This document shows, piece by piece, positions 1 through 7,652 of a DNA stretch of 9,177 nucleotides. The stretch's first letter is position 1, and every line of letters begins with the position of its first letter. The stretch comes from Phycisphaerae bacterium (GTDB lineage Bacteria; Planctomycetota; Phycisphaerae; UBA1845; Fen-1342), in NCBI GenBank assembly GCA_016935035.1, contig JAFGRR010000310.1, forward strand, positions 1 through 9,177. The letters run 5' to 3'. Both the position numbers and the translations under genes were made by a program. The notes under the pieces are model-generated. The model searched no databases, had not been told where the DNA came from, and saw only the letters and a program-made list of their open reading frames with translations.

Positions 1-2
1 AC

Positions 3-770
3 TGGGACGGCCGCTTCTCGCCACGCTGGGCCCCCACCTCGTTCTTCCCGATGCTGGCGGGAGTCGCCACCCGCGAGCGTGCTGAGCGGCTCGTCCGCGA
101 GCACCTGCTCAATGAGAAGGAGTTCTGGGGACCGTACGTCATTCCGGCCATCGCGCGCAGCGATCCGGCGTATCACGACAACGACTATTGGCGCGGCCGC
201 ATCTGGGGACCGTTCAACTATCTCACATGCGAAGGGCTGCGGCGATACCGCTTTGACGACGTGGCAACAGACCTGGCAACACGCAGTCTGAACCTGTTTA
301 TGGACAACTGGCGCCGTGACGGCGGCGTGTATGAGAATTACAACGCCGAGACCGGTGCCGGCGGCGACGTGTGGAACGCGGCCCGGCTATATCACTGGGG
401 CGGCATGCTCGCCTTCCTGGGCCTGCAGGAGCTGATCGACGTCGAGCCCCTCGGATTTCTCCGCATCGGATCGCTGGCGTTTCCGGACAGCGGGCTTAAG
501 AATGTCCGCGTCAGCGGCGACGATTACGAGATCCTGCTCGACACCGGGATTCACGCCCGCCGAAACGGGCAGCCGCTGATCGACTGCACGACGCGTGCCA
601 TAGTCCGACTGCCGCTAAGTGACGAGGACCAGACGCCCATTGAGGTCAGCGCCGCCGGCAGCGGGCAACTCACGGTGCATGGCGGTAGTCCCCGTCGACA
701 GGTACGACTCAACGGCCAGACACTGATCGGGGCGACAGCCGCGGAGGACGTTGTTCAGTACGCGTGGTGA
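3..770 (+). CDS. GH63-type glycoside hydrolase, C-terminal part (5' end outside window)
   Basis: The frame is open from the left edge (first full codon at 3) to the TGA at 768-770, giving 255 residues of a longer protein. The sequence resembles the (alpha/alpha)6-barrel catalytic region of GH63-type enzymes (alpha-glucosidase, YgjK and mannosylglycerate-hydrolase relatives). Supporting motifs are WAPTSFFPM near the start, YWRGRIWGPFNYL at about residues 62-74, and YENYNAETG at about 110-118. The Glu of ENYN (codon 333-335) is the likely catalytic base by family analogy; the catalytic acid would lie upstream of the window. After the barrel's last helices (WNAARLYHWGGMLAFLGLQEL), about 110 residues look beta-rich and may form a small accessory sandwich domain. 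The specific substrate cannot be told from this fragment. The gene ends 43 bases before the DinB-like gene, with no obvious terminator between them. Confidence 0.8.
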   Translation, partial: WDGRFSPRWAPTSFFPMLAGVATRERAERLVREHLLNEKEFWGPYVIPAIARSDPAYHDNDYWRGRIWGPFNYLTCEGLRRYRFDDVATDLATRSLNLFMDNWRRDGGVYENYNAETGAGGDVWNAARLYHWGGMLAFLGLQELIDVEPLGFLRIGSLAFPDSGLKNVRVSGDDYEILLDTGIHARRNGQPLIDCTTRAIVRLPLSDEDQTPIEVSAAGSGQLTVHGGSPRRQVRLNGQTLIGATAAEDVVQYAW

Positions 771-800
771 TAGCCCTTCGCAATGTGAGCCAACACACAC

Positions 801-807
801 AAGGAGG
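801..807 (+). promoter_or_regulatory. Shine-Dalgarno that sets the DinB-like start
   Basis: AAGGAGG is a near-perfect anti-SD complement and sits 6 bases before the GTG at 814. It favours GTG 814 over an in-frame TTG at 751, which would overlap the end of the upstream hydrolase gene. Confidence 0.75.
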
Positions 808-813
808 CGGCGA

Positions 814-1314
814 GTGAGCCTGGGAGCGACACTGGCGAAACACCTCGACGGCACACGGGATTGGACGCTGATGCTGTTGGCGGACCTGACGGCGGAAGAC
901 TGGTCATTTCAACCCAGCGAGGGCCTGCCTCACGCGCTCTGGCTGTGCGGTCACATAGCGATTGCCCAGCACCTGCTGGTGCACGCACGCTGCCTTGGGC
1001 AACCGCTGCTCGAAGACAGCTTTGTGGCCCATTTCGCGCCTGGACAACCCGTCGCTCCGGTGGGCTCACACCCTTACCCAGTCGCTGGCGACGTCTTGAA
1101 GGCAATGGCCGACGTGCATGCCAGGACGCTGGAGGCTGTCAGCGCCATGAGCGATGCAACACTGGCCGAGCCCGCCTTCGGCAAGGACGGCGCTACGCAC
1201 CCACATTACACCGACAAGTGCGGCGCCATCGTCCACAGCGCGCGCCACGAGGCCTTTCACGCCGGACAACTGGCACTGATTCGCCGCCTGCTCGGCAAGA
1301 CGTTCCTGCGGTAG
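814..1314 (+). CDS. DinB-superfamily protein (DinB_2-like four-helix bundle)
   Basis: This 166-residue soluble protein has the length and helical pattern of the DinB/YfiT-like superfamily, which is unrelated to DNA polymerase IV. The family usually binds a divalent metal through three histidines. Candidates here are His47 (in LCGHIAIAQHLL) plus His145 and His149 in the C-terminal motif RHEAFHAGQLALIRRLLG, the classic HxxxHxGQ signature. Some relatives are thiol-dependent transferases or hydrolases, but most have no known substrate, and nothing here identifies one. The GTG start is chosen from the strong AAGGAGG 6 bases upstream. The next gene begins 25 bases after the stop, so co-transcription with the membrane module is possible. 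A functional link is not shown. Confidence 0.82.
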   Translation: MSLGATLAKHLDGTRDWTLMLLADLTAEDWSFQPSEGLPHALWLCGHIAIAQHLLVHARCLGQPLLEDSFVAHFAPGQPVAPVGSHPYPVAGDVLKAMADVHARTLEAVSAMSDATLAEPAFGKDGATHPHYTDKCGAIVHSARHEAFHAGQLALIRRLLGKTFLR

Positions 1315-1339
1315 CACGACGCAGTTGGAGATTGATTGG

Positions 1340-2308
1340 ATGAGCACATCGCTGCGGTTTTGGATGCCGATGGTGGCGGCCCTTTTGTTGTGGCCGTTGC
1401 TAATGGCGGCGCCGGCGTTTGCGCAGACGGAGGCGCCGGCCAGCGCCGCCCCGCCGCCCGCAGCCCAGATGAGCGCGGACAACGCCGTCGCACCGACAGC
1501 CGTCGCCGCGACTCCCAGCTGGAACAAGCAAACGGTGCGGTACGCGGCGCTGCGGGGTGGCCTGCTCGCGATTGTGGGCGCCGTGCTGATCGGCATCTGG
1601 TTAGCGCGGCGTGGTCGAATCATGCCGCTACGTGACATCGCCGGCCTGCTGGTCTTCGAAGAGGCCGTATCGCGTGCCACCGAGATGGGCCGGCCGACGT
1701 TGTTCACCTGCGGCGGTGCATGCGACCTGAAGCGCGTGCAGCTCTTCGCCTCAATGCCGCTGCTGCGGCGCGTGGCGGAGATGAGCGGCGAACTCGGCAA
1801 TCGCCTGATCGTGCCCATTTGTTATCCCGAAACGATGCCCGTCCACATCAACACGATGAAGGACGGTTTCGCCGACGCCGGCACCATCGAGGCTTTTCGC
1901 CCCGACGACGTGCGTTTCTTCCCGGGCGGGCAGTTCTTCTTCGCGATCGCGTCGATGGGCTGGATGCTGGAAGAGCGGCCGGCAACGTGCTTCTACTTCG
2001 GCTACTGGGAGGCGGACTCGCTGCTGTTCGCCGAGACGGGCCAGACGATAAACGCCATGCAGATCGCCGGCACCGACCAGCTTTATCAGGTCCCGTTCTT
2101 CGTGGCCTCGTGCGATTACACAATCATCGGCGAGGAGTTCTGGGCCGCCTCGGCCAAGCTCAGCCAGGATCCACATCTGCTCGGCAGCCTCGGCGCACAG
2201 GACGTGTTCAAGGTCGGTGTGCTGGTGCTGATCGTCGGCGGCGCACTGCTGTGCTCGTCACCATTCGTGACCCGGGCCGTGGAACAGATTCAGGCCATCC
2301 TCAAGTAG
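1340..2308 (+). CDS. DUF6754-like membrane-anchored protein, first gene of a three-gene membrane module
   Basis: The protein has 322 residues. ATG 1340 is preferred over an in-frame TTG at 1325 because TGGAG (1326-1330) lies 9 bases upstream and the ATG opens directly into a signal peptide. That peptide has a hydrophobic core at about 8-24 and AFA before Gln29, a plausible signal peptidase I site. An Ala/Pro-rich linker (29-60), a membrane helix (about 69-89), a mixed alpha/beta domain (about 95-288) and a C-terminal helix (about 291-310) follow. The segment RDIAGLLVFEEAVSRATEMGRP resembles, from memory, the uncharacterised DUF6754 domain. No catalytic motif is evident. Cysteines at 124, 128, 161, 217 and 258 are notable for a possibly extracytoplasmic domain. 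The next gene starts 9 bases after the stop. Function is unknown; a scaffold or sensor role in an envelope complex is inferred only from context. Confidence 0.75.
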   Translation: MSTSLRFWMPMVAALLLWPLLMAAPAFAQTEAPASAAPPPAAQMSADNAVAPTAVAATPSWNKQTVRYAALRGGLLAIVGAVLIGIWLARRGRIMPLRDIAGLLVFEEAVSRATEMGRPTLFTCGGACDLKRVQLFASMPLLRRVAEMSGELGNRLIVPICYPETMPVHINTMKDGFADAGTIEAFRPDDVRFFPGGQFFFAIASMGWMLEERPATCFYFGYWEADSLLFAETGQTINAMQIAGTDQLYQVPFFVASCDYTIIGEEFWAASAKLSQDPHLLGSLGAQDVFKVGVLVLIVGGALLCSSPFVTRAVEQIQAILK

Positions 2309-2317
2309 GTTCTACTG

Positions 2318-3172
2318 ATGCGACAACGACTTATCTGGCTCATGATCATCCTGGGAGCGGCGTTCTACATCTTCGCCTTCCTGATCGGCGACGACACGCC
2401 GGCGGGCGAAGCACTGCACCTGACCAGTATTCGCACGCAGATGTCAACCGGCGCCAGCGTACTGTTCACCATGGCGATCGGCCTCGGCATCATCAACCTG
2501 GGCTACGTCCACGGCACGAACATCCTGAAACGCCGGAAAAACTGGCTCTTTTCAATCGTGGTCTTCGTCACCTTCGGGCTGGTGCTGACCGCCCTGCTCT
2601 GGCAATACAACATCAACGCCAAACGCAACGCGCTGGAGGGCCGGACGGCCGCCGCCGTCGAGAAGTACGAGGCCGCGTTCGCACTCGAGGGGGCGGTGGC
2701 GCGCGACGAGGCGCTCCGCGCGCTGACCGACGAGGAGCGTGACCTCGCGACGCAGTGGTACGACTACAAGACCGCCTATCACTTCATGCCGCGCACCTTC
2801 TACCTCGACAACATGCTCTCGCCGCTGGCCGCGACCGTCATGTCGCTGCTCGGCTTCTACATCACATACGCGGCTTACCGCGCGTTTCGTATCCGCTCGG
2901 TCGAGGCATCCGTGATGATGATCTCGGCCGCGATCGTGATCCTTGGCAGCGACGCCATCGGCGGCCTGATCAGCGAGCAGCTTACCTGGCTGTTCGGCGG
3001 CCGGCGGGTGGTGGACCTGCCATTGTGGGCCGAACTTGACAACGGCGTCGCGAATTCCGGCATGCAGCGTGGACTGTGGATCGGCATCTCGATCGCCTTC
3101 ATCGCCGTCAACCTGCGGATTCTGCTTGGACTCGAACGCGGCCTGATCGAAGTTCGCCGCGCGGGAGACTAA
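2318..3172 (+). CDS. Uncharacterised six-helix integral membrane protein
   Basis: The 284-residue protein has about six predicted membrane helices, at roughly 4-23, 47-65, 76-95, 167-187, 197-216 and 252-270. Between helices 3 and 4 lies a charged, helical soluble segment (about 97-165) containing EGRTAAAVEKYEAAFALEG and ALTDEERDLATQWYDYK. I recognise no family. The only plausible start is ATG 2318; the Shine-Dalgarno is weak (AGTAGG overlapping the previous stop), as expected if translation is coupled to the upstream gene. The following gene begins 2 bases after this TAA. Such tight packing suggests that the two flanking membrane proteins are partners in one complex. There is no transporter signature, ATPase motif or signal-transduction domain. 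Confidence 0.72.
   Translation: MRQRLIWLMIILGAAFYIFAFLIGDDTPAGEALHLTSIRTQMSTGASVLFTMAIGLGIINLGYVHGTNILKRRKNWLFSIVVFVTFGLVLTALLWQYNINAKRNALEGRTAAAVEKYEAAFALEGAVARDEALRALTDEERDLATQWYDYKTAYHFMPRTFYLDNMLSPLAATVMSLLGFYITYAAYRAFRIRSVEASVMMISAAIVILGSDAIGGLISEQLTWLFGGRRVVDLPLWAELDNGVANSGMQRGLWIGISIAFIAVNLRILLGLERGLIEVRRAGD
3163..3168 (+). promoter_or_regulatory. Ribosome binding site that sets the GTG 3175 start
   Basis: GGGAGA lies inside the last codons of the upstream gene and 6 bases before GTG 3175. It supports this start over positions as far upstream as 3076, whose translated stretch (Arg/Pro-rich, MDRHLDRLHRRQ...) is just the neighbouring gene read in another frame. Confidence 0.65.
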
Positions 3173-3174
3173 TC

Positions 3175-5058
3175 GTGCTCGATTTTGTGCGAATCCTGCG
3201 GGACCTGGATCGGCGGATCGTCTACGCCATCATGGTGGCGGTGCTGAGCGTTCCGTTCCTGTGGTCGTACAGCCTGCCCATCTACCCCGACCGTTACACC
3301 CGCGGCTTCTTCGACACCATCGAGAAGATCGCCAACGACCCGGTCGAGAAGGAGAAGGTCGTGCTGGTGCTCTCCAACTGGGGACCCGGCACGATGGGCG
3401 AGAACGAGCCGCAGTTCATCGTCGCCATGCGCCATCTCCTCCGCCGACAGCTCAAGTTTGTCTTCCTGTGTTCCATTGCCGACCCGGCTTTTCACGATGC
3501 CGCGATGGTGGCGTTCGAGCAGGCCAAGCAGCTTGAAGTCGAACGAGCCGCCCGGCTCGGCCAGCCCAAACCTCAGTGGGAATACGGCGTCGACTACATC
3601 GACTTCGGCTACAAGAACGCCCTGGTGTTTGGACCGCTGGCACGCTCGATCATCGTCAACGCGCGCGAGTTCTACGGCCAGGATCTCATCTACGGCAAGA
3701 GCCTGCTGGAAGACAGCTTCCCGATCCTCGAACGCTATCACGGCATCGAGGATGTGTCGGCGGTCACGGTGATTTCCGCCGGCGACGAATCACGCGACAT
3801 CGTGGGGCTTATCAAGAGCGACTATCCGAACCTGAAAATCGCGCCCGCCACCATGGGCATCGTCGCCAATGACCTCTACCCGTACGTTAAGTCCGGGCAC
3901 ATGTTCGGGCTGATCAACAGTGCCCGCGCCGCCAGCGAGTACCGCGTCCTGCTCGATCCCGAGGACGCCGAAACAACAGCGCTCGACAACGCCATGAGCG
4001 CCGGTAAGACTCTCCTGCTCATCCTCGTCATCGTCGGGAATCTCGCATACCTGATTACGCGTCGCGCGCAGAAGCTAGGCAAGTTGTCAGCCGAGGAGAA
4101 GGTCCGCAAGGATCCCCTACCACCGCTCCCGAAGTCCTTCATGTGGACGCTGTTCATCGCCTTCACGGTGGTCTTCATCGGGACCGCCTTCTACGAGTAC
4201 ACGCAGATAAGCCACGGTCGGGCTGTCCCGCGTGAGCGCGTCGCCCGCGCGGATGAAGACCCGACCGCCGCTTACCCGGATTACGAGCGGGTCACACTGG
4301 ACACGCTCAACGAGGAGACGGCGGTGGCCGCCGTCGGGCCAAACCGCGACCACACCGCCGCGATCGCGCGCACGCGTTACAGCGGACTGCTGGAGCAGCG
4401 CATCGGCGACTTCATCGCCGTTATCATGACCCTGGGGGTGTTCGCGTTCTGCCTGGGCGATAACCGCTTCTACCGCTTCATCGAGGCGATCATCATCGGC
4501 GGCTCGATGGCCTATCTGCTGGACCAGGTCAACGCGATCATCTATCCCGACTGGATCAAGCCGATCGTCGGCAGCATGACCGACCCCAACGTGCACTGGG
4601 CCAACATCTTCTGGGTCCTGCTCGCCGGCATGGGAGCGCTCTGGTACTTCACATATTCCAAGCGCTACCGCTGGCTGAACCAGATGATCGTGGCGTTCGT
4701 CATGGGGCTCGCCATCGGTCCGGAGTTTCAGAAGCAGATCAGCCTGGTGATCCCGCAGATCAGCGATTCGATTCAGCCGCTGTGGCCCTGGGCCGAGTAC
4801 CAGGGCATCGTCAGCCCGCGCCTGCGCGTCGAGCACCTCTTCTTCCTGCTGTTCCTGGTGCTCTCGCTGACGTACTTCATCTTCTCGTTCCGCCCGCGCG
4901 GCAAGGCCGGCAACGGCGTCCTGACGGCCGGCCGGATCGCCATGATGGTCGGCTTTGGCGCGATGTTCGGCAATACGGTCAACACGCGTCTGTCCTGGCT
5001 GGCGCCGCGGATCGAGTTCCTCTGGCAGGATTGGCTGCAACAGCTCCTGGCGTCCTGA
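3175..5058 (+). CDS. Large polytopic membrane protein with a soluble alpha/beta domain, last gene of the membrane module
   Basis: From GTG 3175 the protein has 627 residues: one membrane helix (about 16-36), a soluble domain of about 240 residues (37-277), two helices (278-296, 322-340), a charged loop of about 70 residues, then about six more helices (around 411-427, 433-450, 475-493, 499-517, 552-571, 584-604). The soluble domain alternates strands and helices like a Rossmann-type fold (KVVLVLSNWGPGTMGE at 61-76, KFVFLCSIADPAF at 94-106, AVTVISAGDES at 196-206), with a conserved-looking GHMFGLINSARAASEYRVLL at 241-260. I cannot name the family. No Walker, protease or glycosyltransferase motif is visible. 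Between helices 5 and 6 is DQVNAIIYPDWIKPIVGSM, which could form a re-entrant loop. The start two bases after the preceding stop indicates translational coupling. Membrane location is well supported; the job is unknown. Confidence 0.75.
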   Translation: MLDFVRILRDLDRRIVYAIMVAVLSVPFLWSYSLPIYPDRYTRGFFDTIEKIANDPVEKEKVVLVLSNWGPGTMGENEPQFIVAMRHLLRRQLKFVFLCSIADPAFHDAAMVAFEQAKQLEVERAARLGQPKPQWEYGVDYIDFGYKNALVFGPLARSIIVNAREFYGQDLIYGKSLLEDSFPILERYHGIEDVSAVTVISAGDESRDIVGLIKSDYPNLKIAPATMGIVANDLYPYVKSGHMFGLINSARAASEYRVLLDPEDAETTALDNAMSAGKTLLLILVIVGNLAYLITRRAQKLGKLSAEEKVRKDPLPPLPKSFMWTLFIAFTVVFIGTAFYEYTQISHGRAVPRERVARADEDPTAAYPDYERVTLDTLNEETAVAAVGPNRDHTAAIARTRYSGLLEQRIGDFIAVIMTLGVFAFCLGDNRFYRFIEAIIIGGSMAYLLDQVNAIIYPDWIKPIVGSMTDPNVHWANIFWVLLAGMGALWYFTYSKRYRWLNQMIVAFVMGLAIGPEFQKQISLVIPQISDSIQPLWPWAEYQGIVSPRLRVEHLFFLLFLVLSLTYFIFSFRPRGKAGNGVLTAGRIAMMVGFGAMFGNTVNTRLSWLAPRIEFLWQDWLQQLLAS

Positions 5059-5085
5059 AGCTTCATCACACGCCCGGATGTACCA

Positions 5086-5119
5086 GCGCGGGCGGCCCGC
5101 GCCGCCTAACCACACTTTT
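5086..5119 (+). terminator. Possible terminator after the membrane module
   Basis: A perfect 7-bp stem (GCGCGGG 5086-5092 with CCCGCGC 5096-5102, loop CGG) lies 28 bases after the module's stop codon. A short TTTT run is at 5116-5119. The T run is 13 bases from the stem, so this is not a textbook intrinsic terminator, but a new promoter follows at once. Confidence 0.4.
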
Positions 5120-5162
5120 CGACGTACAACCGTGCGCGCCATCGCCGCGCCCGGTCCGACGC

Positions 5163-5171
5163 TGTTATAAT
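5163..5171 (+). promoter_or_regulatory. Extended -10 promoter for the helical protein gene
   Basis: TGTTATAAT contains the consensus TATAAT (5166-5171) preceded by TGN, an extended -10 element. There is no convincing -35 box at 17-bp spacing, which the extended -10 can compensate. The predicted transcript start is near 5178, giving a leader of about 30 bases before ATG 5208. Confidence 0.6.
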
Positions 5172-5194
5172 CCGGCTGGCCCGAATCTGTCGCC

Positions 5195-5200
5195 GGAAGG
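5195..5200 (+). promoter_or_regulatory. Shine-Dalgarno that sets the ATG 5208 start
   Basis: GGAAGG sits 7 bases before ATG 5208. With the promoter at 5163-5171 it rules out the much earlier in-frame starts back to 4782, which would lie inside the preceding gene and upstream of the promoter. Confidence 0.65.
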
Positions 5201-5207
5201 AACCGCA

Positions 5208-6578
5208 ATGCTGCCCCGCAAGTCCAGGCACGCGGCCCATGGTGCCATCGAGAATAGCCAGCCCGACTGGCCGCGGCTGTACGAGCGTGCCACGGCGGCG
5301 CTGCGCAGTGCGTTTCAAACGCGCCGCGAACTTACACATTCACAAGTCGCCGACATCGTCTGTGGCACGCTGCCGCCGCGTTTCGGGCGGGAGTTGTCTG
5401 ACCAACTGCGGCGTCGCGGCTGGCTGCTGCCACGAGCACACGTGCCCTTCGACGTGCTCGAACCGGCGAAATGCCCGGCCGCCTGGCGTGACGGCCGACG
5501 CGAGGTGGTGCGTCTGGCGCTCTTCGGCCTGCCCGGCCAGGGCCGCCCAACTGAAATTAAGCACCGCGAGGCGCTCTACCAGCAGTTGTGCGCGCAGATC
5601 AAGCGTGAATCCTGCGATCTGCCGACGCTTAACGCCGCCACCGCTCGCGCCTTGTCCCATCCCGATGCGATCGCCGATGCGACGCTGGCGGGCATGCTCC
5701 GCAGCTTCGCTGACAATCGCGAGGCCGAGTTGCACGTCGAGGCCGGCGAACGCGGCAACGGAGACGTGGACGAGTCGCAGCTTCGGACGGCCTTCAGGCA
5801 GGACAGCTCACCGACCGGTGGCGCTGACCTGGCGGACATCATCATCAACCTCGAACGCACCCGGCTAGAATTCGAGGACCACGTTCGGCAGTACGACGAA
5901 CTCGCCGCCCGCACCGCGCTTAAACGCATGGCCGACCTGTGCAAACGCCACCAGGAAGTACTGAGCGACAGCACACTGCGCGACTGCAAGGCCGAGTACA
6001 CCCAACTAGTCGCCCGATGCGATGAGTTTCGCGAACAGCTTGCCGCCCTGGCGGATCGCGCCGCGGAGGCCGCGGAGGCCGGTGACAGCGTCACGGCCAC
6101 CTGGGCGCTGCGGCGGATGGCGGTGATACACGCCCTGCGCCCCGCCCTGCTGTCCGACGACCGCTACGCTGAACTGCGGCGGCACATCGAGGACAGCGGC
6201 GAGCAGGAGGAATACCGCGAGGCGGCGGCGCGCCTGGTGGCGCGCGAGCGGGCTGTCGCGGCCGACATCCGCGCGCGGGCCGTCATCATTCGGCAGTTCG
6301 ACCACATAGCGCGCCGACTGCCGGCCACGGATGAGGCTTACCGCCGAGCCCAGGCCGACTTCGAGCACGCCGCCGAGGAGTTGCAGACACAGAACACCGA
6401 GTGGATCGCCAGCCTCGTGATCGAGATGGGCGCACTCGTTGAGGACATGAACGACCCGACCGGCCGGGCCCGTAACCAGGTTGACAATTTCATCGCCAGC
6501 GTGCGTGAGAGCGTTTTGCGGCTGCGACGTGAGATCACAACAATTCGCCGCCGCTTGGCCAACAAGCCCTCGTCCTGA
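5208..6578 (+). CDS. Uncharacterised, mostly alpha-helical cytoplasmic protein
   Basis: I do not recognise this 456-residue protein. It has no signal peptide or membrane helix. The N-terminal part (about 20-110) is compact and Arg-rich. It includes a segment at about 41-75 that could be a helical DNA- or protein-binding module (LTHSQVADIVCGTLPP, then ELSDQLRRRGWLLP), though no helix-turn-helix is convincing. From about 205 to the end it is almost continuous charged helix (ADIIINLERTRLEFEDHVRQ, LVARERAVAADIRARAVIIR), suggesting a coiled-coil or helical-bundle architecture. It ends in a basic tail (LRLRREITTIRRRLANKPSS). The start is fixed by the promoter and Shine-Dalgarno just upstream. The next gene begins about 50 bases later with no clear terminator between, so the two may be co-transcribed. 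Confidence 0.68.
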   Translation: MLPRKSRHAAHGAIENSQPDWPRLYERATAALRSAFQTRRELTHSQVADIVCGTLPPRFGRELSDQLRRRGWLLPRAHVPFDVLEPAKCPAAWRDGRREVVRLALFGLPGQGRPTEIKHREALYQQLCAQIKRESCDLPTLNAATARALSHPDAIADATLAGMLRSFADNREAELHVEAGERGNGDVDESQLRTAFRQDSSPTGGADLADIIINLERTRLEFEDHVRQYDELAARTALKRMADLCKRHQEVLSDSTLRDCKAEYTQLVARCDEFREQLAALADRAAEAAEAGDSVTATWALRRMAVIHALRPALLSDDRYAELRRHIEDSGEQEEYREAAARLVARERAVAADIRARAVIIRQFDHIARRLPATDEAYRRAQADFEHAAEELQTQNTEWIASLVIEMGALVEDMNDPTGRARNQVDNFIASVRESVLRLRREITTIRRRLANKPSS

Positions 6579-6628
6579 GGCTCATCACCGCATAACGGTG
6601 CTTGCATACCGCGTGCCAGACCAGCACA

Positions 6629-7636
6629 ATGACACTTGAGATGGCAGACAGCCTGTCCGACATTCCGAGCCCCCAGTCCACGCCCAGGCCCGCCGAGGAT
6701 GCGCCCTCGTCGACGATCAACCGCCTGCTGACCGGCCGGCGTCTGTCGTGGTACACGAAGGCCAAGTTCCTGCTGGTCCGAGCGTTCCTGCGAACCTGGG
6801 TGCACCTGTTCGGACTGACCGGGCTTTACTGGTTCGGCAGTGTCTTCGCCACGATCGAGTTCCTGATTAACCGCGGTCGGCGCAAACGCTATCGGCGCGT
6901 CCTGGCCACGGTGTTTCCCGAGGGCCTGCGCAAGGCACGCGAGCTGCGCATCATCCGCAGTTACTTCCGCCGCACACGCTGCGACAAACTCTTCTACCTG
7001 ATCTACGACCAACTCCCGCGCAACAAGGTGCTCAGCCGCATCCGGTTTCACGGCCGGGATGAACTGGACAAGGCGCTGGCCCGTGGCAGCGGCGTCTACC
7101 TCGCCATGAGCCACCACGGATCGCACCATGTGCTGGGCATGTTGCTGAGCCTGCTGGGCTATCGACTGACGGGCATCCGCGATCGCAACGAGGGCGCCAT
7201 CCGCAGCTACATCCAGCAGACGATCGGCCCGAAGCACCCCGAGTTCAACGCCATCCAGATGCTGTTTGCCGATGATTTTCCACGCGTGATCTTCCGCTGC
7301 TTCCGCGAGAATCGGTTGGTGATCAGCGCCCTGGATGTGAACCGCGACCGCGGCCTGAATCTGAAGACCTGCCCGGTGAAGATCTTCGGCGAGACGCGCG
7401 AGTTTCTGACCGGACCGATGCAGATCGCTACGCGCTGCCGGGCGACGGTCGTGCCGGCGTTTCTGGTTTCGCGTCCCGACTATTACTACCGTGTCATGAT
7501 CGGCTCGCCGCTGTACGTCCACGGCGAGCGTGACGAGAACGGCAACGTCCCCGAGTTGAACGACCTGGTCCAGCGTTACGCCGACGCCGTCGCCGCCCAC
7601 ATCCGCGCCTATCCAGATCACCTGAGCCGCGTCTAG
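6629..7636 (+). CDS. LpxL/HtrB-like lysophospholipid acyltransferase
   Basis: This 335-residue protein matches the LpxL/HtrB branch of acyltransferases that pass an acyl chain from acyl-ACP to a lipid. It has an N-terminal hydrophobic region (about 47-80, FLLVRAFLRTWVHLFGLTGLYWFG), the motif-I region GVYLAMSHHGSHHVLGMLLSLLG (155-177), ALDVNRDRG (234-242), VKIFGETREFLTGP (250-263) and ATVVPAFLVSR (272-282), in family order. The usual HX4(D/E) catalytic pair is incomplete: counting from His162 or His163, the acidic position holds His167 or Val168. The enzyme is expected on the cytoplasmic face of the inner membrane. The start is uncertain: TTG 6602, ATG 6629 and ATG 6641 share the frame and none has a good Shine-Dalgarno; 6629 is a compromise. 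The acyl-carrier-protein cluster 400 bases downstream fits an acyl-ACP donor. Confidence 0.78.
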   Translation: MTLEMADSLSDIPSPQSTPRPAEDAPSSTINRLLTGRRLSWYTKAKFLLVRAFLRTWVHLFGLTGLYWFGSVFATIEFLINRGRRKRYRRVLATVFPEGLRKARELRIIRSYFRRTRCDKLFYLIYDQLPRNKVLSRIRFHGRDELDKALARGSGVYLAMSHHGSHHVLGMLLSLLGYRLTGIRDRNEGAIRSYIQQTIGPKHPEFNAIQMLFADDFPRVIFRCFRENRLVISALDVNRDRGLNLKTCPVKIFGETREFLTGPMQIATRCRATVVPAFLVSRPDYYYRVMIGSPLYVHGERDENGNVPELNDLVQRYADAVAAHIRAYPDHLSRV

Positions 7637-7652
7637 CATACGGTGGCGGAAC

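Noticed and set aside
1066..1818. Minus-strand open frame of 250 codons across the DinB-like and DUF6754-like genes
   Set aside because: It spans the boundary of two well-supported plus-strand genes, and nothing in its product is recognisable.
4117..5208. Minus-strand open frame of 363 codons opposite the large membrane protein gene
   Set aside because: The predicted protein is an Arg/Asp/His/Gln-rich low-complexity shadow of the membrane-helix codons, and it ignores the promoter and Shine-Dalgarno at 5163-5200.
6586..6600. CACCG/CGGTG hairpin between the helical protein and the acyltransferase genes as a terminator
   Set aside because: The stem is only 5 bp and no T run follows, so there is little reason to expect termination.
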